Source: Pseudomonas spelaei
GTDB lineage: Bacteria > Pseudomonadota > Gammaproteobacteria > Pseudomonadales > Pseudomonadaceae
Reading direction: 5' to 3'
Assembly (NCBI RefSeq): GCF_009724245.1
Contig: NZ_WNNK01000014.1
Location: forward strand, 117,833 to 181,832
DNA: 64,000 bases
Below are positions 1 to 9,260 of the stretch, in pieces (position 1 is the first letter of the stretch; each line of letters starts with the position of its first letter). A program made the position numbers and the translations under genes. A model generated the notes under the pieces. That model worked only from the letters and a program-made list of their open reading frames with translations. It searched no databases and was not told where the DNA came from.

Positions 1-120
1 GATCAGGTCCAGCCGCTCAAGGAACGGCTGTTGTGTGATACCGGCGTCGACCTGCACCAGGCGGATGCCTTGCGTCAGGGCCTGGATCAACTGCTCAAGC
101 AGATTAAAGACTGGTCGTAG
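1..120 (+). CDS. C-terminal end of an unidentified protein (partial)
   Basis: Frame 1 is open from the first base to a TAG at 118-120 and gives 39 residues rich in Leu, Gln and Lys, probably helical, ending KQIKDWS. The start lies outside the window. The last 17 bases overlap convergently with the 3' end of the hybrid kinase on the other strand, a compact arrangement that fits a real gene end. There is no motif from which I can name a function. Confidence 0.5.
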   Translation, partial: DQVQPLKERLLCDTGVDLHQADALRQGLDQLLKQIKDWS

Positions 121-2443
121 TCGGTACCCACAGGTCGAGCAGGGCTTTGAGCTCCTCCCGGCGAAAGGGTTTGGCCAGGTAGTCGTTCATCCCTGCGGCC
201 CTGCAGCGTTCCCGTTCTTCGGACAGGGCGTTGGCCGTCAACGCGACGATCGGCAGTTCCGGCCAGCGCCCGCTGCGACGGATCTGTCGACTCGCCTCAT
301 AGCCATCCATGACGGGCATGTTGCAGTCCATCAACACCATATTGAAGTTTTGCTCTTCAAGCCGCTTGAGCGCTTCGCCGCCATGGGCGGCCACGATGAC
401 CTCGCATCCGAGTTTGCCGAGCATGCCCTTGGCGACCAGTTGATTGACCGGGTTGTCCTCCACCAGCAGGATGCGTGCGCGGTGGGCGACGGGGGCGGTT
501 TCCAACTGGGCGAGATCAAGCACCAGTTCCGAGTCGGGGCGTAAGTTACGCTGCAGAATCTGGTACAGCGCAGTACGACTCAAAGGCCGCGCCTGCTGTT
601 GCAGAGGTGCCAGGGCCGCCACTTCTTCGTTGGGCATGAAGCTGCCATAGGCGGTCACCAGCAGGATGGGCGCAGTAATGCCTGGGCGCAGGCGGAACAG
701 GCACTCGGGGCAGTCGGTGATCAACAGGTCGGGATTTATCCCGCTCAAATCGTCGTCGATAGTGTAGCAACTCAGGGTCAGCCCCCAGCTTGGCAGCACG
801 GTACTGAGCAACTCTGCCAAGCCGCTGCTGGCGCTGGTAATGACAACCACCTCGCCTGCCAGGGGTATCTGGCGCGCTGCGGGTGTATGGGCGGGCAGCG
901 GCAAGTCGGCGGTGAACTGGCTGCCGAAGCCGGTTTCCGAGCTGATGCTCAGGCGACCGTGCATGGCCTCGCATAGGTTACGGGTCAGCGCCAGCCCCAG
1001 CCCGGTTCCGCCAAACTGGCGCGTGATACCTGCGCCTGCTTGGGTGAAGGGCTGGAAGATCTTGACTTGCGCGTCCTGGGCAATGCCGATCCCGGTGTCA
1101 CAGACCTCGATCCGGACGCCACCGTTTTGCACGCGCAGGCGTACATCCACCCGGCCAAAGCGGGTGAACTTCAAGGCATTGGAGAGCAGGTTGCTGACGA
1201 TTTGCCGCACCCGGGTTGGATCACCCAGTACTTGGGCGGGAAATTGCGGCTCGATCAGGCAGGTCAATTCGACACTGGGTGCGGCGTTTTGCGACAACAG
1301 GTTGGCCGTGTCTTCCACCAGCGCACCCAGGTCGAAGGGGATGCTCTCCAACTCCAGTTGCCCGGCATCGAACTTCGACAGGTCGAGAATATCGTTCAGC
1401 AACTCCACCAGTACTTTGCCGGAATCATGGGCAATTGAGAGTTGCTGGCGCTGCTCCGCATTCAGTGGACTGTCCAGAGACAAGGCGATCATGCCCAGAA
1501 GGCCATTGAGCGGTGTGCGGATTTCGTGGCTCATGTTGGCCAGGAACGCAGCCCGAGCCTGGGCCATGCCCAACGCCGTCATCTTCGCCGCTTCCAGTTC
1601 TTCATTGGAGTGGCTTAACCGTTGATTGATGGTCTTGAGCTCGGTGGTGCGGGCTGAAACGATGTTTTCCAGTTGACCGAGGTACTCGGTCAGGCGGTCC
1701 TCTGCTTGTCGGCGCTGCTGGATTTGGGTCTCCATGTTTTCGAACTGCTGGTTGGCGACGTTGACCAGCACACCGATTTCGTCGTGTTCATGACCCGCAG
1801 GGCAGTCCAGGTGGGTCTGCTGTGTTCCGCGAGGGTGACGCGTGCTCAGTTCGCGGATAATTCGTACCAGCGGCTGGGTCAGCATCACGTAGAACAAGCC
1901 GAGCAGGATGGCGGTCAGGATCAGGCTGCGGGCAAAACCGTTGAGCAGGGTTATCTCTGCTCGGTGCAGGAAACGGCTGCCAAAGGCGTAGGTGTCGACG
2001 TCAAGGCGCAAGACTCCGAGGGATTCGGTGGGCATATGGGTGAGATACAGCCGGTCTTCGAACTGGCGGTTGGCACCGAACAGAAAGTCGCTGATGGGGC
2101 GGTAGCTGCTCTCCTTGCGCGGACGATCAACGTCAGCCAACACGGTGCCGTTGTTGTCGATCAGTTGTGCATGGATGATGGCGGGGGAGTGCAGTAACCC
2201 TAGCGTCAACTCTTGGGCCAGTTCGGCGTCGATGTTGTAGGCGATGCGGGAAGCCGGGTTATGACTGATTTCAAGCAGCGAGCGTATTTCCCGGTTGATG
2301 GACGCGTCTTCGCTGGCATAATCGATCCAGATTTGGATCAGGCTGAGCAAGGTTCCCAATACGAAACCGACCAGCACAGTCAGTCTGGCTTGTTTATAAG
2401 ACAAGCGGTGGGCGAACTTGATATCCATCGGGTGCTGAACCAC
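104..2443 (-). CDS. Membrane-bound hybrid sensor histidine kinase
   Basis: Inner-membrane kinase of about 779 residues. In order I see a first transmembrane helix (about residues 20-40), a periplasmic sensor segment of about 140 residues, a second helix (about 170-190), a HAMP-like and coiled linker, a HisKA domain with its phospho-acceptor in MSHEIRTPLNG (about His306), a HATPase_c domain with DTGIGI and GGTGLGL boxes, a degenerate receiver-like segment, and an intact C-terminal receiver with VEDN and MDCNMPVMDG. There is no HPt domain, so the phosphate probably passes to a separate HPt protein. The start is uncertain: GTG at 2443 has an AAGGG about 9 bases upstream, while ATG at 2428 lacks a clear site. 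The signal sensed is unknown. Confidence 0.85.
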   Translation of the reverse strand: MVQHPMDIKFAHRLSYKQARLTVLVGFVLGTLLSLIQIWIDYASEDASINREIRSLLEISHNPASRIAYNIDAELAQELTLGLLHSPAIIHAQLIDNNGTVLADVDRPRKESSYRPISDFLFGANRQFEDRLYLTHMPTESLGVLRLDVDTYAFGSRFLHRAEITLLNGFARSLILTAILLGLFYVMLTQPLVRIIRELSTRHPRGTQQTHLDCPAGHEHDEIGVLVNVANQQFENMETQIQQRRQAEDRLTEYLGQLENIVSARTTELKTINQRLSHSNEELEAAKMTALGMAQARAAFLANMSHEIRTPLNGLLGMIALSLDSPLNAEQRQQLSIAHDSGKVLVELLNDILDLSKFDAGQLELESIPFDLGALVEDTANLLSQNAAPSVELTCLIEPQFPAQVLGDPTRVRQIVSNLLSNALKFTRFGRVDVRLRVQNGGVRIEVCDTGIGIAQDAQVKIFQPFTQAGAGITRQFGGTGLGLALTRNLCEAMHGRLSISSETGFGSQFTADLPLPAHTPAARQIPLAGEVVVITSASSGLAELLSTVLPSWGLTLSCYTIDDDLSGINPDLLITDCPECLFRLRPGITAPILLVTAYGSFMPNEEVAALAPLQQQARPLSRTALYQILQRNLRPDSELVLDLAQLETAPVAHRARILLVEDNPVNQLVAKGMLGKLGCEVIVAAHGGEALKRLEEQNFNMVLMDCNMPVMDGYEASRQIRRSGRWPELPIVALTANALSEERERCRAAGMNDYLAKPFRREELKALLDLWVPTTTSL

Positions 2444-2596
2444 TTTGCGTTTCCCTTCGCCCGGCAAGCATAGCTGAATATCCAAAGCTATCGGTTTTGC
2501 CCGGCATGAATCGATTTATTCGGGTGCAGCCCTGTACGGTCTGCCTCAGGGTTGCCAATACGCCATCTTTTACAAGAACTTGCCAGAGGAATAGTC

Positions 2597-3487
2597 GTGG
2601 ATTCTCGATTGAATGCCTTTCTTGAGCGTGCCGATGCCGTGCTCGCTCGCTTGGAACCCTTGTTGCCTGCCCCACGCCAATCCATCGACTGGAACCAGTG
2701 CCTGGCTGCCCGTTGGCAGCGTGAAGGCCGCAGCGGCTTTTTATTGCCACTGGAAGTCAGCTTGGACATGCGTCTTTCCGATTTGATCGGTGTGGACAAA
2801 CAACGTGAGCAGCTGGCTCGTAACACCCAACAGTTTCTCGATGGTCTACCCGCCAACCATGCCTTGCTCTGGGGCTCGCGAGGTACGGGTAAATCCTCCC
2901 TGGTACGCGCCTTGCTGGCTCAGCACGCCAAGGCCGGTCTACGCCTGATCGAGATCGAGCGCGATCACCTGGCCGACCTGCCGCGGGTGGTCGAACAACT
3001 GGCCAAGTTGCCACAGCGTTTTGTGCTGTTTTGCGATGACCTGTCCTTCGAGGCCGGTGAAAGCGATTATCGGGTCCTCAAGAGCGTTCTCGATGGCTCG
3101 CTGGAACAGGCACCGGAAAACGTCTTGCTGTATGCCACGTCTAACCGCCGCCATCTGGTTCCGGAAAATCAGAGCGACAATGAGAACTGGAAAAGGGTGG
3201 ACGGTGAGTTGCATCCCAATGAGGCAGTGGAAGACAAGATCGCCTTGTCTGACCGTTTCGGTTTGTGGCTGTCGTTCTATCCGTTCAACCAGGAGCACTT
3301 TCTCGACGTGGTCGAACACTGGATCGGTGAACTGGCGAGCAAGGCCGGTTTGCAGTGGCAGCGTGACGAAGAGCTGGACATCCTCGCGGTGCGCTGGGCA
3401 ACCGGGCGCGGTAACCGCAATGGCCGTTGTGCTTATCAGTTTGCCCGTTACTGGGTGGGCCTGAAGCTGTTGGAGCGTCAGTCATGA
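2597..3487 (+). CDS. DUF815-family P-loop ATPase
   Basis: ATP-binding protein of about 296 residues of the DUF815 family, whose cellular role is unknown. The Walker A motif is visible as WGSRGTGKSS and a Walker B-like FCDD follows; the C-terminal part contains TGRGNRNGR and looks like an AAA+ lid region. There is no signal peptide or membrane segment, so it is probably cytoplasmic. I place the start at GTG 2597 because AGAGGA lies about 6 bases upstream; the frame extends to a TTG at 2552 with no ribosome site. Its stop overlaps the ATG of the next gene (ATGA), so the two are probably translationally coupled. Confidence 0.85.
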   Translation: MDSRLNAFLERADAVLARLEPLLPAPRQSIDWNQCLAARWQREGRSGFLLPLEVSLDMRLSDLIGVDKQREQLARNTQQFLDGLPANHALLWGSRGTGKSSLVRALLAQHAKAGLRLIEIERDHLADLPRVVEQLAKLPQRFVLFCDDLSFEAGESDYRVLKSVLDGSLEQAPENVLLYATSNRRHLVPENQSDNENWKRVDGELHPNEAVEDKIALSDRFGLWLSFYPFNQEHFLDVVEHWIGELASKAGLQWQRDEELDILAVRWATGRGNRNGRCAYQFARYWVGLKLLERQS

Positions 3488-3966
3488 TCGATTTGCAACA
3501 GGCCGGAACCGGTCTTGATGGCTACGCCATGCTCTGCGCTCAACTTGAGTCCTTGCTCGCCGATGAGCGTGACTTCATTGCCAATGCTGCGCAGTTTTCC
3601 GCTTTTCTGTTCAATCAACTGGACGATTTGAACTGGGCGGGGTTTTACCTCAATCGCGATGAGGAGCTGGTGCTCGGGCCTTTCCAGGGCCAGATCGCCT
3701 GCGTACGCATTCCGTTTGGACGTGGGGTGTGTGGTGCCGCGGCAGCCACACGGCAAACCCAGCGGGTGGAAGATGTGCATGCGTTCCCAGGGCATATTGC
3801 CTGTGACAGTGCATCGAATAGTGAGCTGGTGGTTCCCTTGGTCAAAGAGGGACGGCTGATCGGGGTGCTGGACTTGGACAGCCCTTCGTTGGCGCGGTTT
3901 ACCTCACAGGATCAGGCCGGAATTGAACAGCTGGCGGCGATTTTCCTGCGCTTGACCGCGTGTTGA
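3484..3966 (+). CDS. msrC: Free methionine-(R)-sulfoxide reductase (GAF domain)
   Basis: Cytoplasmic GAF-domain enzyme of 160 residues that reduces free methionine-R-sulfoxide to methionine, an oxidative-damage repair step. Three cysteines sit at positions 73, 83 and 107; their spacing (10 and 24) equals that of Cys84, Cys94 and Cys118 in the E. coli enzyme (YebR). The family signature around NWAGFY and the C-terminal GVLDLDSP are also present. The ATG overlaps the stop of the upstream ATPase gene by four bases, so expression is probably coupled. Family assignment is confident. Confidence 0.9.
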   Translation: MIDLQQAGTGLDGYAMLCAQLESLLADERDFIANAAQFSAFLFNQLDDLNWAGFYLNRDEELVLGPFQGQIACVRIPFGRGVCGAAAATRQTQRVEDVHAFPGHIACDSASNSELVVPLVKEGRLIGVLDLDSPSLARFTSQDQAGIEQLAAIFLRLTAC

Positions 3967-3982
3967 TGGAGTGAAACCCGGT

Positions 3983-4004
3983 AGGAGCGAGCAACCTCGC
4001 TCCT
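3983..4004. terminator. Hairpin between convergent genes
   Basis: A perfect 9-bp stem (AGGAGCGAG / CTCGCTCCT) with a CAAC loop sits in the 49-base gap between the convergent msrC and rocS2-like genes. It has no strong T tract on either side, so it is a weak or bidirectional terminator candidate. Confidence 0.45.
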
Positions 4005-4015
4005 GCAATTGACTG

Positions 4016-7000
4016 TTAATGATCTGCCAGGCTGGCCAGTTGCGTCTGCAACATCCTCTCCAGTTCAAGCATGGACTTTTCTGTGGTCTTGACACCCGCT
4101 TCAAGGGTTGTCGGGTTAGCGCCCAGGGCACAGACTTGTTCCAGTGCTTCACATTGTGTGGCCAGCGCATCGGCCTGGACTATGCGGGCAGCGCCCTTGA
4201 TCTTGTGGGCCAGCTCAATGAGTTCCTGGGGGGAGCCTTGTCTTGCCAGCAAGGCCATGAGCTCCTGACGATCGTGGCGACTGCTGCTCAACAACTCTTC
4301 CAATAAGCGTCGACTCAACTGCGGATCGCCTCCTGTCAGGGCATCCAGGTTGCCGGGGTCGAAGAGTTGGCCAGTGGAGGTCTGCCCGATCTTCGCCAGC
4401 TCTCGCTCCAGTGCGGTGAGGCTGATGGGCTTGAACAGGCAGTCATTCATGCCGGCTTGCGCGCAGCGCTGTTTCTCTTCGGGTTGGGCATTGGCGGTGA
4501 AGCCAAGGACGATACAGGGAGTCATCTGTTCTCGTTGTTCGTACTCTCGAATTGAACGACTCAACTCGTAGCCATTCATGATGGGCATATTGCAGTCGGC
4601 AATCACCAGGTCGAAGTGTTCCTGACGCCATGCCTGGAAACCCGCTGCGCCATGGGCGGCAGCGGTGAACTGGTGACCGAGGAAGCCCAGTTGCTGGCAC
4701 ATGAGCAAGCGATTGGCCGGATGATCGTCCACCACCAGCACATTGAGCACCGGGGCGGGGGCCACTGGCACAGGCTTGTGTTCGTCAACGGCTTTTAAAG
4801 GTGCAAGACAGGTCATTTTCAGGGCGATATGGACCTGGGTTCCGACCATGGGAACACTGTTCAGGCTCAGTTGGCCGCCCATCATTGCGCACAGGCTGCG
4901 GCAAATCACCAGTCCCAGGCCCGCGCCGCTTCTGGCCAGGTGACCTGAGTTGTCTGCCTGGGCAAAGGGTTCGAATAGCCGTTGCTGATCGTCTCGACTG
5001 ATCCCGATGCCCGTGTCCTCCACCACCAGTTTCATCTGGACCTGCTGCGGTAGCGCCGTGGCCTCCACATCGACCTTGACCTTCACCTGGCCGCGCTCGG
5101 TGAACTTGATGGCGTTGCTTACCAGATTGGAAAGTATCTGCTTGAAACGCAACGGATCGATCAGCACATCGGTGTCTTCGATATCGGGACTGAACTCCAA
5201 CACCAAGCTGAGGGTTTTCTGTCGTGCGAGCCCGTCGAAGACGCGTACCACCGATTCGATCACTTCACGCAAATTGACGCGCTCCGGGGCCAGGCTCAAT
5301 CGGCCGGACTCGATGCGTGCGATGTCGAGGATATCGCCGATCAACTCCAGGAGGTCCTTCGCTGAGTTGTAGGCCACCTCAATGGCTGGCCGATCCAGGT
5401 GGCCATGATCGGCACGCTTGAGGGTCAACTCAAGCATTCCGATCACCGCATTCATCGGTGTGCGGATTTCATGGCTCATGGTAGCGAGGAAGGTACTTTT
5501 CGCTCGATTGGCTTCATCGGCACGTTCCTTGGCGGCGCGAAGTTCATCGAAGAGCTGGCGCCGTTCGCTGATATCGATCCAGCCACCAATGATGCCCTGG
5601 ACCTCGCCGGTGGAGTCGCGGTACGGAAGAATCCAGTGGTAGATCGTCAGTTTTTTTCCTTGGATATGCAGGGCACGATCAAGGATTAACGGATTGCCTT
5701 CAGCCACCACTCGCCGATAGTCGGCATGGTATTGCGCGGCCTCTATTTCAAGAGTCTGGCTCATCTGGATGACGCTTTTGCCAATCACGTCTTCGCGTTT
5801 GGCGTTGAAAACCTGCAGGTAACTGTCGTTGCAGGTCTGTAGCAAACCGTCGCGATCGCGCACGTAAATCGGGTGTGGTGTTTCATTGACCAGGGCCCGC
5901 ATGAATTCGAACTGGTCGTTGAGGGCGCGCTCGGCCATTTGTCTGTGCTTGATCTGCCGGCGCATGTACGCGTTCCACGTCAAGGAGATCAATAGCAACA
6001 GCCCGGCACCCACGATGATCTGGCCAATCAAATTGTGATAGTTGCGCCAGTAGCTGTCGGAGGCGGCGGTGTAGCCGCGCCAGCGACTGTTGATAACTCC
6101 CAATTCATCCGGAGCGATGCTGAGCAGTGCCTTGTCGAGAATTGAGCTCAGTTCGGTGGCGCTACGTGACGTGGCCAGTGCAAAAGAGGCGGGCAGCGTG
6201 CCGATGCTGGAGGTGATCTGCAGTTTGTCCTGAAACATCAATGAGGAAAGAAAGTAGTTGGCGATCACCAGCGAATTCACTGCACCTTCCACTTGACCTT
6301 GCGCCAGCAATTCCGATGCCTTGAACGTATCGCTGGTTTCCACCAGTTGGATCTTCGGAAACTCCTCGCGAAGGCTCTTTGCCAGTGGATTGCCTTGGGT
6401 GATTGCCAGGCGCTTGCCTGCCATCTGCTCAAGGTTTAAGGGCGCGCCCGACTCCTTGCGCGTCAGCAGCACATAGGAGTTTTCCAGGTATGGGCGGCTG
6501 AAGTTCAGATGGGACTCTCGTTCGGCGCTGGGGGTAATCGCCCCGATGATGTCAGCCTTGTGGGTGTTGACCTGGTCGATCATGGCGCTGACGTCTCGAG
6601 TACGCTGAACGTCGAAGCGCAGGCCGGTGCGCAGCCGAATCAGTTCCAGAAGGTCGGCAGTGATGCCGCGGAATTTGCCGTCTGCGTCGAAGAAGGTCAG
6701 TGGTGCGAAGGTTTCGTTCACCACGACTTTTACCACAGGGTTTTCTTTCAGCCAGCGCTCTTCGCGCTGGGTCAGTTGCAGCTTGTGATCGGTCAGCAAT
6801 ATATCGCTGCCGGCGCTCCAGCGTTTGGCGATGCTGTCCCGTTCATGGGTGGACACGCTGACAAGCACCAGGTCGACAATGCTTCGGAGCACAGGCTGAT
6901 CCCTGCGCAAGGCGAAGCTGAATCCGTAAGCTTCATGTTTGCCAAAATTGGCCATGCGAATATTTTTCAGGTAGCCCTTGTTGATCATGTAGTGGGTTGA

Positions 7001-7648
7001 AATGGTATCGCCGAGAAAGACATCGGCCTGGTCGAATGCAACGGCACTCAAGGCGTTTTGATAGGACGGATAGGCGCGGATGATTGCTTTTGGGTACAAG
7101 GCTTCCACTTCCTCCTGCGGGAGGTAATGGTAGACAAGACTGAGTCGCAGACCCGCAAGGCCCTCTCGAAGGCTACGGCTTTCTCCTTCGCGAGTGACCA
7201 ATACCGGCTGGTCCACAGCGTAAGGGGTCGACAGAACCAGGTTGGGGTTTATGGCCTCAAAGCCATTGGAGGAGCCAAGAAGATCGATTTGTCCGGCTTC
7301 AAGAGCCTGGATAGCAGCCTCTCGGGTAGGGTAGCGCAGTATTTTGACCGGCAATGCCAGGGCTTTGGCCAGCAGGCCTGCGTAGTCGGCGGTCAACCCT
7401 TCATAGTCATGACCGCTGGAGGTGACATCGAAGGGTGGGTAGTCGGGTGCCGAGGTGCCGAGCACCAATTCGCGTTTGCCCTGCAGCCATTGACGCTGAG
7501 CCTTGTCCAGTTGGCTCTCCAGTTGGATGGAACCCGAGCGGCTCAGTAGCGTGTAATATTTCGGAGTGATTTGAGCGGCAGGTACGGGAGTGCTTAAGCA
7601 CAAACCGGCACTCAATATAATTAGATAGTCCTTTAAACGCCTGGGCAT
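4016..7648 (-). CDS. rocS2: BvgS/RocS2-like hybrid sensor kinase with two periplasmic binding domains
   Basis: About 1210 residues. After a signal peptide come two tandem SBP_bac_3 (venus-flytrap) domains (about 45-265 and 290-510), a transmembrane helix near 545, a PAS domain, HisKA with MSHEIRTPMNA, HATPase_c with DTGIGIS and GAGLGL, a receiver with IADCNMPIMNG, and a C-terminal HPt domain with AHKIKGAA. This is the architecture of BvgS, EvgS and the P. aeruginosa Roc kinases, in which phosphate runs His-Asp-His-Asp to a NarL-type regulator. That regulator is the gene immediately upstream. Position beside dgt matches rocS2 in P. aeruginosa. I prefer ATG 7648 (GAGAG just upstream); a GTG at 7660 overlapping the regulator's stop is the alternative. 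Confidence 0.85.
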   Translation of the reverse strand: MPRRLKDYLIILSAGLCLSTPVPAAQITPKYYTLLSRSGSIQLESQLDKAQRQWLQGKRELVLGTSAPDYPPFDVTSSGHDYEGLTADYAGLLAKALALPVKILRYPTREAAIQALEAGQIDLLGSSNGFEAINPNLVLSTPYAVDQPVLVTREGESRSLREGLAGLRLSLVYHYLPQEEVEALYPKAIIRAYPSYQNALSAVAFDQADVFLGDTISTHYMINKGYLKNIRMANFGKHEAYGFSFALRRDQPVLRSIVDLVLVSVSTHERDSIAKRWSAGSDILLTDHKLQLTQREERWLKENPVVKVVVNETFAPLTFFDADGKFRGITADLLELIRLRTGLRFDVQRTRDVSAMIDQVNTHKADIIGAITPSAERESHLNFSRPYLENSYVLLTRKESGAPLNLEQMAGKRLAITQGNPLAKSLREEFPKIQLVETSDTFKASELLAQGQVEGAVNSLVIANYFLSSLMFQDKLQITSSIGTLPASFALATSRSATELSSILDKALLSIAPDELGVINSRWRGYTAASDSYWRNYHNLIGQIIVGAGLLLLISLTWNAYMRRQIKHRQMAERALNDQFEFMRALVNETPHPIYVRDRDGLLQTCNDSYLQVFNAKREDVIGKSVIQMSQTLEIEAAQYHADYRRVVAEGNPLILDRALHIQGKKLTIYHWILPYRDSTGEVQGIIGGWIDISERRQLFDELRAAKERADEANRAKSTFLATMSHEIRTPMNAVIGMLELTLKRADHGHLDRPAIEVAYNSAKDLLELIGDILDIARIESGRLSLAPERVNLREVIESVVRVFDGLARQKTLSLVLEFSPDIEDTDVLIDPLRFKQILSNLVSNAIKFTERGQVKVKVDVEATALPQQVQMKLVVEDTGIGISRDDQQRLFEPFAQADNSGHLARSGAGLGLVICRSLCAMMGGQLSLNSVPMVGTQVHIALKMTCLAPLKAVDEHKPVPVAPAPVLNVLVVDDHPANRLLMCQQLGFLGHQFTAAAHGAAGFQAWRQEHFDLVIADCNMPIMNGYELSRSIREYEQREQMTPCIVLGFTANAQPEEKQRCAQAGMNDCLFKPISLTALERELAKIGQTSTGQLFDPGNLDALTGGDPQLSRRLLEELLSSSRHDRQELMALLARQGSPQELIELAHKIKGAARIVQADALATQCEALEQVCALGANPTTLEAGVKTTEKSMLELERMLQTQLASLADH

Positions 7649-7656
7649 CCGGTCTC

Positions 7657-8283
7657 TCACACTAGCGCGTTGCGTTTTGCCAGCTCGATAAGCTCTACCA
7701 AGGACTTGGCTTTCAGTTTTTGCATAAGTCGTTTCTTATAAGTGCTGACAGTCTTGTTGCTGAGGAACATGCCTTTGGCAATTTCCTTGTTTGTCCGGCC
7801 TTGTGCAAAAAGTTGCAAAACCATGAGTTCGCGATCATTCACGGCCTTGAAAAGTTCCAGCTCTTCGTTAATGCCGTTTTCTACGCCGTTGCCATTCAGT
7901 GCCTGACTTGGGAAGTAGTTGTAACCGGATAGAACGGCCCTGATGGCACTGAGCAGTTCACTTAAATCGCCTTCTTTACATACATAACCGTCTGCACCTG
8001 ACCGCATGCAGCGTGTGGCGAAGAGTGCCGGGCATTGAGCCGTCAGGACTAACGTCTTTATCGGGGTACTCATCGAGTTGAACCGGCATAGCACCTCAAG
8101 GCCATCCAGTTTCGGAATGCTGATATCGAGAATTATCAGGTCCGGCAGGCACTCCCTGACCATTTGAATGGCATCGCAACCGTTATCGGTTTCTCCAACT
8201 ACTTTATAACCTTCGTGCTCTAACAGCATTCGCAGTGCAAGTCGGATAACAGGGTGGTCGTCGATAATAAAAACTGAGTTCAT
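7657..8283 (-). CDS. rocA2: NarL/LuxR-type response regulator, RocA2-like
   Basis: A regulator of 208 residues with an N-terminal receiver (IDDH acid pocket, phospho-acceptor in LILDIS, conserved Lys in VCKEGD) and a C-terminal LuxR-type helix-turn-helix (GRTNKEIAKGMFLSNKTVSTYKKR). It is transcribed just ahead of the hybrid kinase, whose HPt domain should phosphorylate it. Roc-type regulators in P. aeruginosa control fimbrial and efflux genes; targets here are unknown. ATG 8283 is chosen over an in-frame start 36 bases upstream because GGGA precedes it at a good distance. Confidence 0.85.
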   Translation of the reverse strand: MNSVFIIDDHPVIRLALRMLLEHEGYKVVGETDNGCDAIQMVRECLPDLIILDISIPKLDGLEVLCRFNSMSTPIKTLVLTAQCPALFATRCMRSGADGYVCKEGDLSELLSAIRAVLSGYNYFPSQALNGNGVENGINEELELFKAVNDRELMVLQLFAQGRTNKEIAKGMFLSNKTVSTYKKRLMQKLKAKSLVELIELAKRNALV

Positions 8284-8541
8284 GATCAAATCCCAAGCAA
8301 GCGTAAATAAAGCGGGCACATTAGCTCACATGGCGATGGAGGAGGATGAACTGAATGTGGAACAAGTATGAAACAGGAATTTTCCTACATGAAAAAAAGC
8401 ATAGGATTACCTGTTGTTGGGGCTTTGTTGGTTGGTGTGTAAGAAAGTTATGCTCACGGATTTGAAATGTAAGCGGCAGATGTTGGGTGGTTTTGCTGTG
8501 CTGATTTTTCGTAGCGTTTGGGTGTTTAGTATCCTACGTTG

Positions 8542-9018
8542 TCAGGTAGTGTGTCCGCTTTCAGTTGTCATGGGCTCAGACTCGTAGAGGGACAATTTCC
8601 CATTGCCAAGTTTTGATTGGTGTATCAGCACTTGCAACTCATCATGGTTGAATGGTTTTGCCAAGTAGCCCAGTAGTGGGAAGTGACGTTGCAATGCCTG
8701 GGCTTTCAGGTTTTCCAGTTCTTTGGAGGGCAGGCCACTCAATAATATGGCAGCGTTTATGAAGCCTCTGCGGTGCGCTATTTCTATCAGCTCAAGCCCT
8801 GGCAGATCCGGCAAACATTGGTCACAGAGCAGAATGTCGAACGGTACTTCGGTGTGAACCATCAACCTGAGGGCCTGTTCGGCGTTTTCGGCGGGCGTCA
8901 ACTGGTGATAGCCAGCGTTTCTCAGCAAACATTGGGTGGCCAGTAATTGAAAGGGGTGGTCCTCCACCAGCAGGATGCGTAGTTGTTTGAGCATGGGTTC
9001 GTCCATGGCTATGGGCAT
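8542..9018 (-). CDS. Stand-alone receiver-domain protein
   Basis: 158 residues with one receiver domain (VEDHPFQ, acceptor Asp in LLCDQCLPDLPG, conserved Lys in LAKPFNHDEL) and a short tail; no output domain follows. From memory the sequence resembles the receiver half of RocR, the Roc-system phosphodiesterase, but the EAL half is absent. Such proteins can act as phosphate sinks or bind partner proteins. It lies upstream of the rocA2/rocS2-like pair on the same strand, separated by 258 bases without a clear gene. AGGG sits close to the ATG at 9018; in-frame ATGs at 9006 and 8994 are possible starts. Confidence 0.8.
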   Translation of the reverse strand: MPIAMDEPMLKQLRILLVEDHPFQLLATQCLLRNAGYHQLTPAENAEQALRLMVHTEVPFDILLCDQCLPDLPGLELIEIAHRRGFINAAILLSGLPSKELENLKAQALQRHFPLLGYLAKPFNHDELQVLIHQSKLGNGKLSLYESEPMTTESGHTT

Positions 9019-9209
9019 AGGCCCTGAAGTTGCTCCACCAAGGGGTGTATTAACAGCTTATGAATCAGAAGTTGGTTGGCCCATAAGATGCTGGACGTAG
9101 GAGTTGGTCGATAGGGTGGATAAGAGCGCGCGTGATTATTCATCGGGCGTTTGTAGATGTTCGATCAGGCTGCTCTGTTCTCTTCGTAGGGCGATTCTTT
9201 GAGCGGTTG

Positions 9210-9244
9210 AAAACCCTGGCTGGAAGGCGGCGAGCCAGGGTTTT
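9210..9244. terminator. Rho-independent terminator after dgt
   Basis: A 12-bp stem (AAAACCCTGGCT paired with AGCCAGGGTTTT) with an 11-base loop lies just downstream of dgt on the minus strand. The A/T ends supply a U run in either direction. Confidence 0.7.
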
Positions 9245-9260
9245 CATCTAGCGCAGTGTT

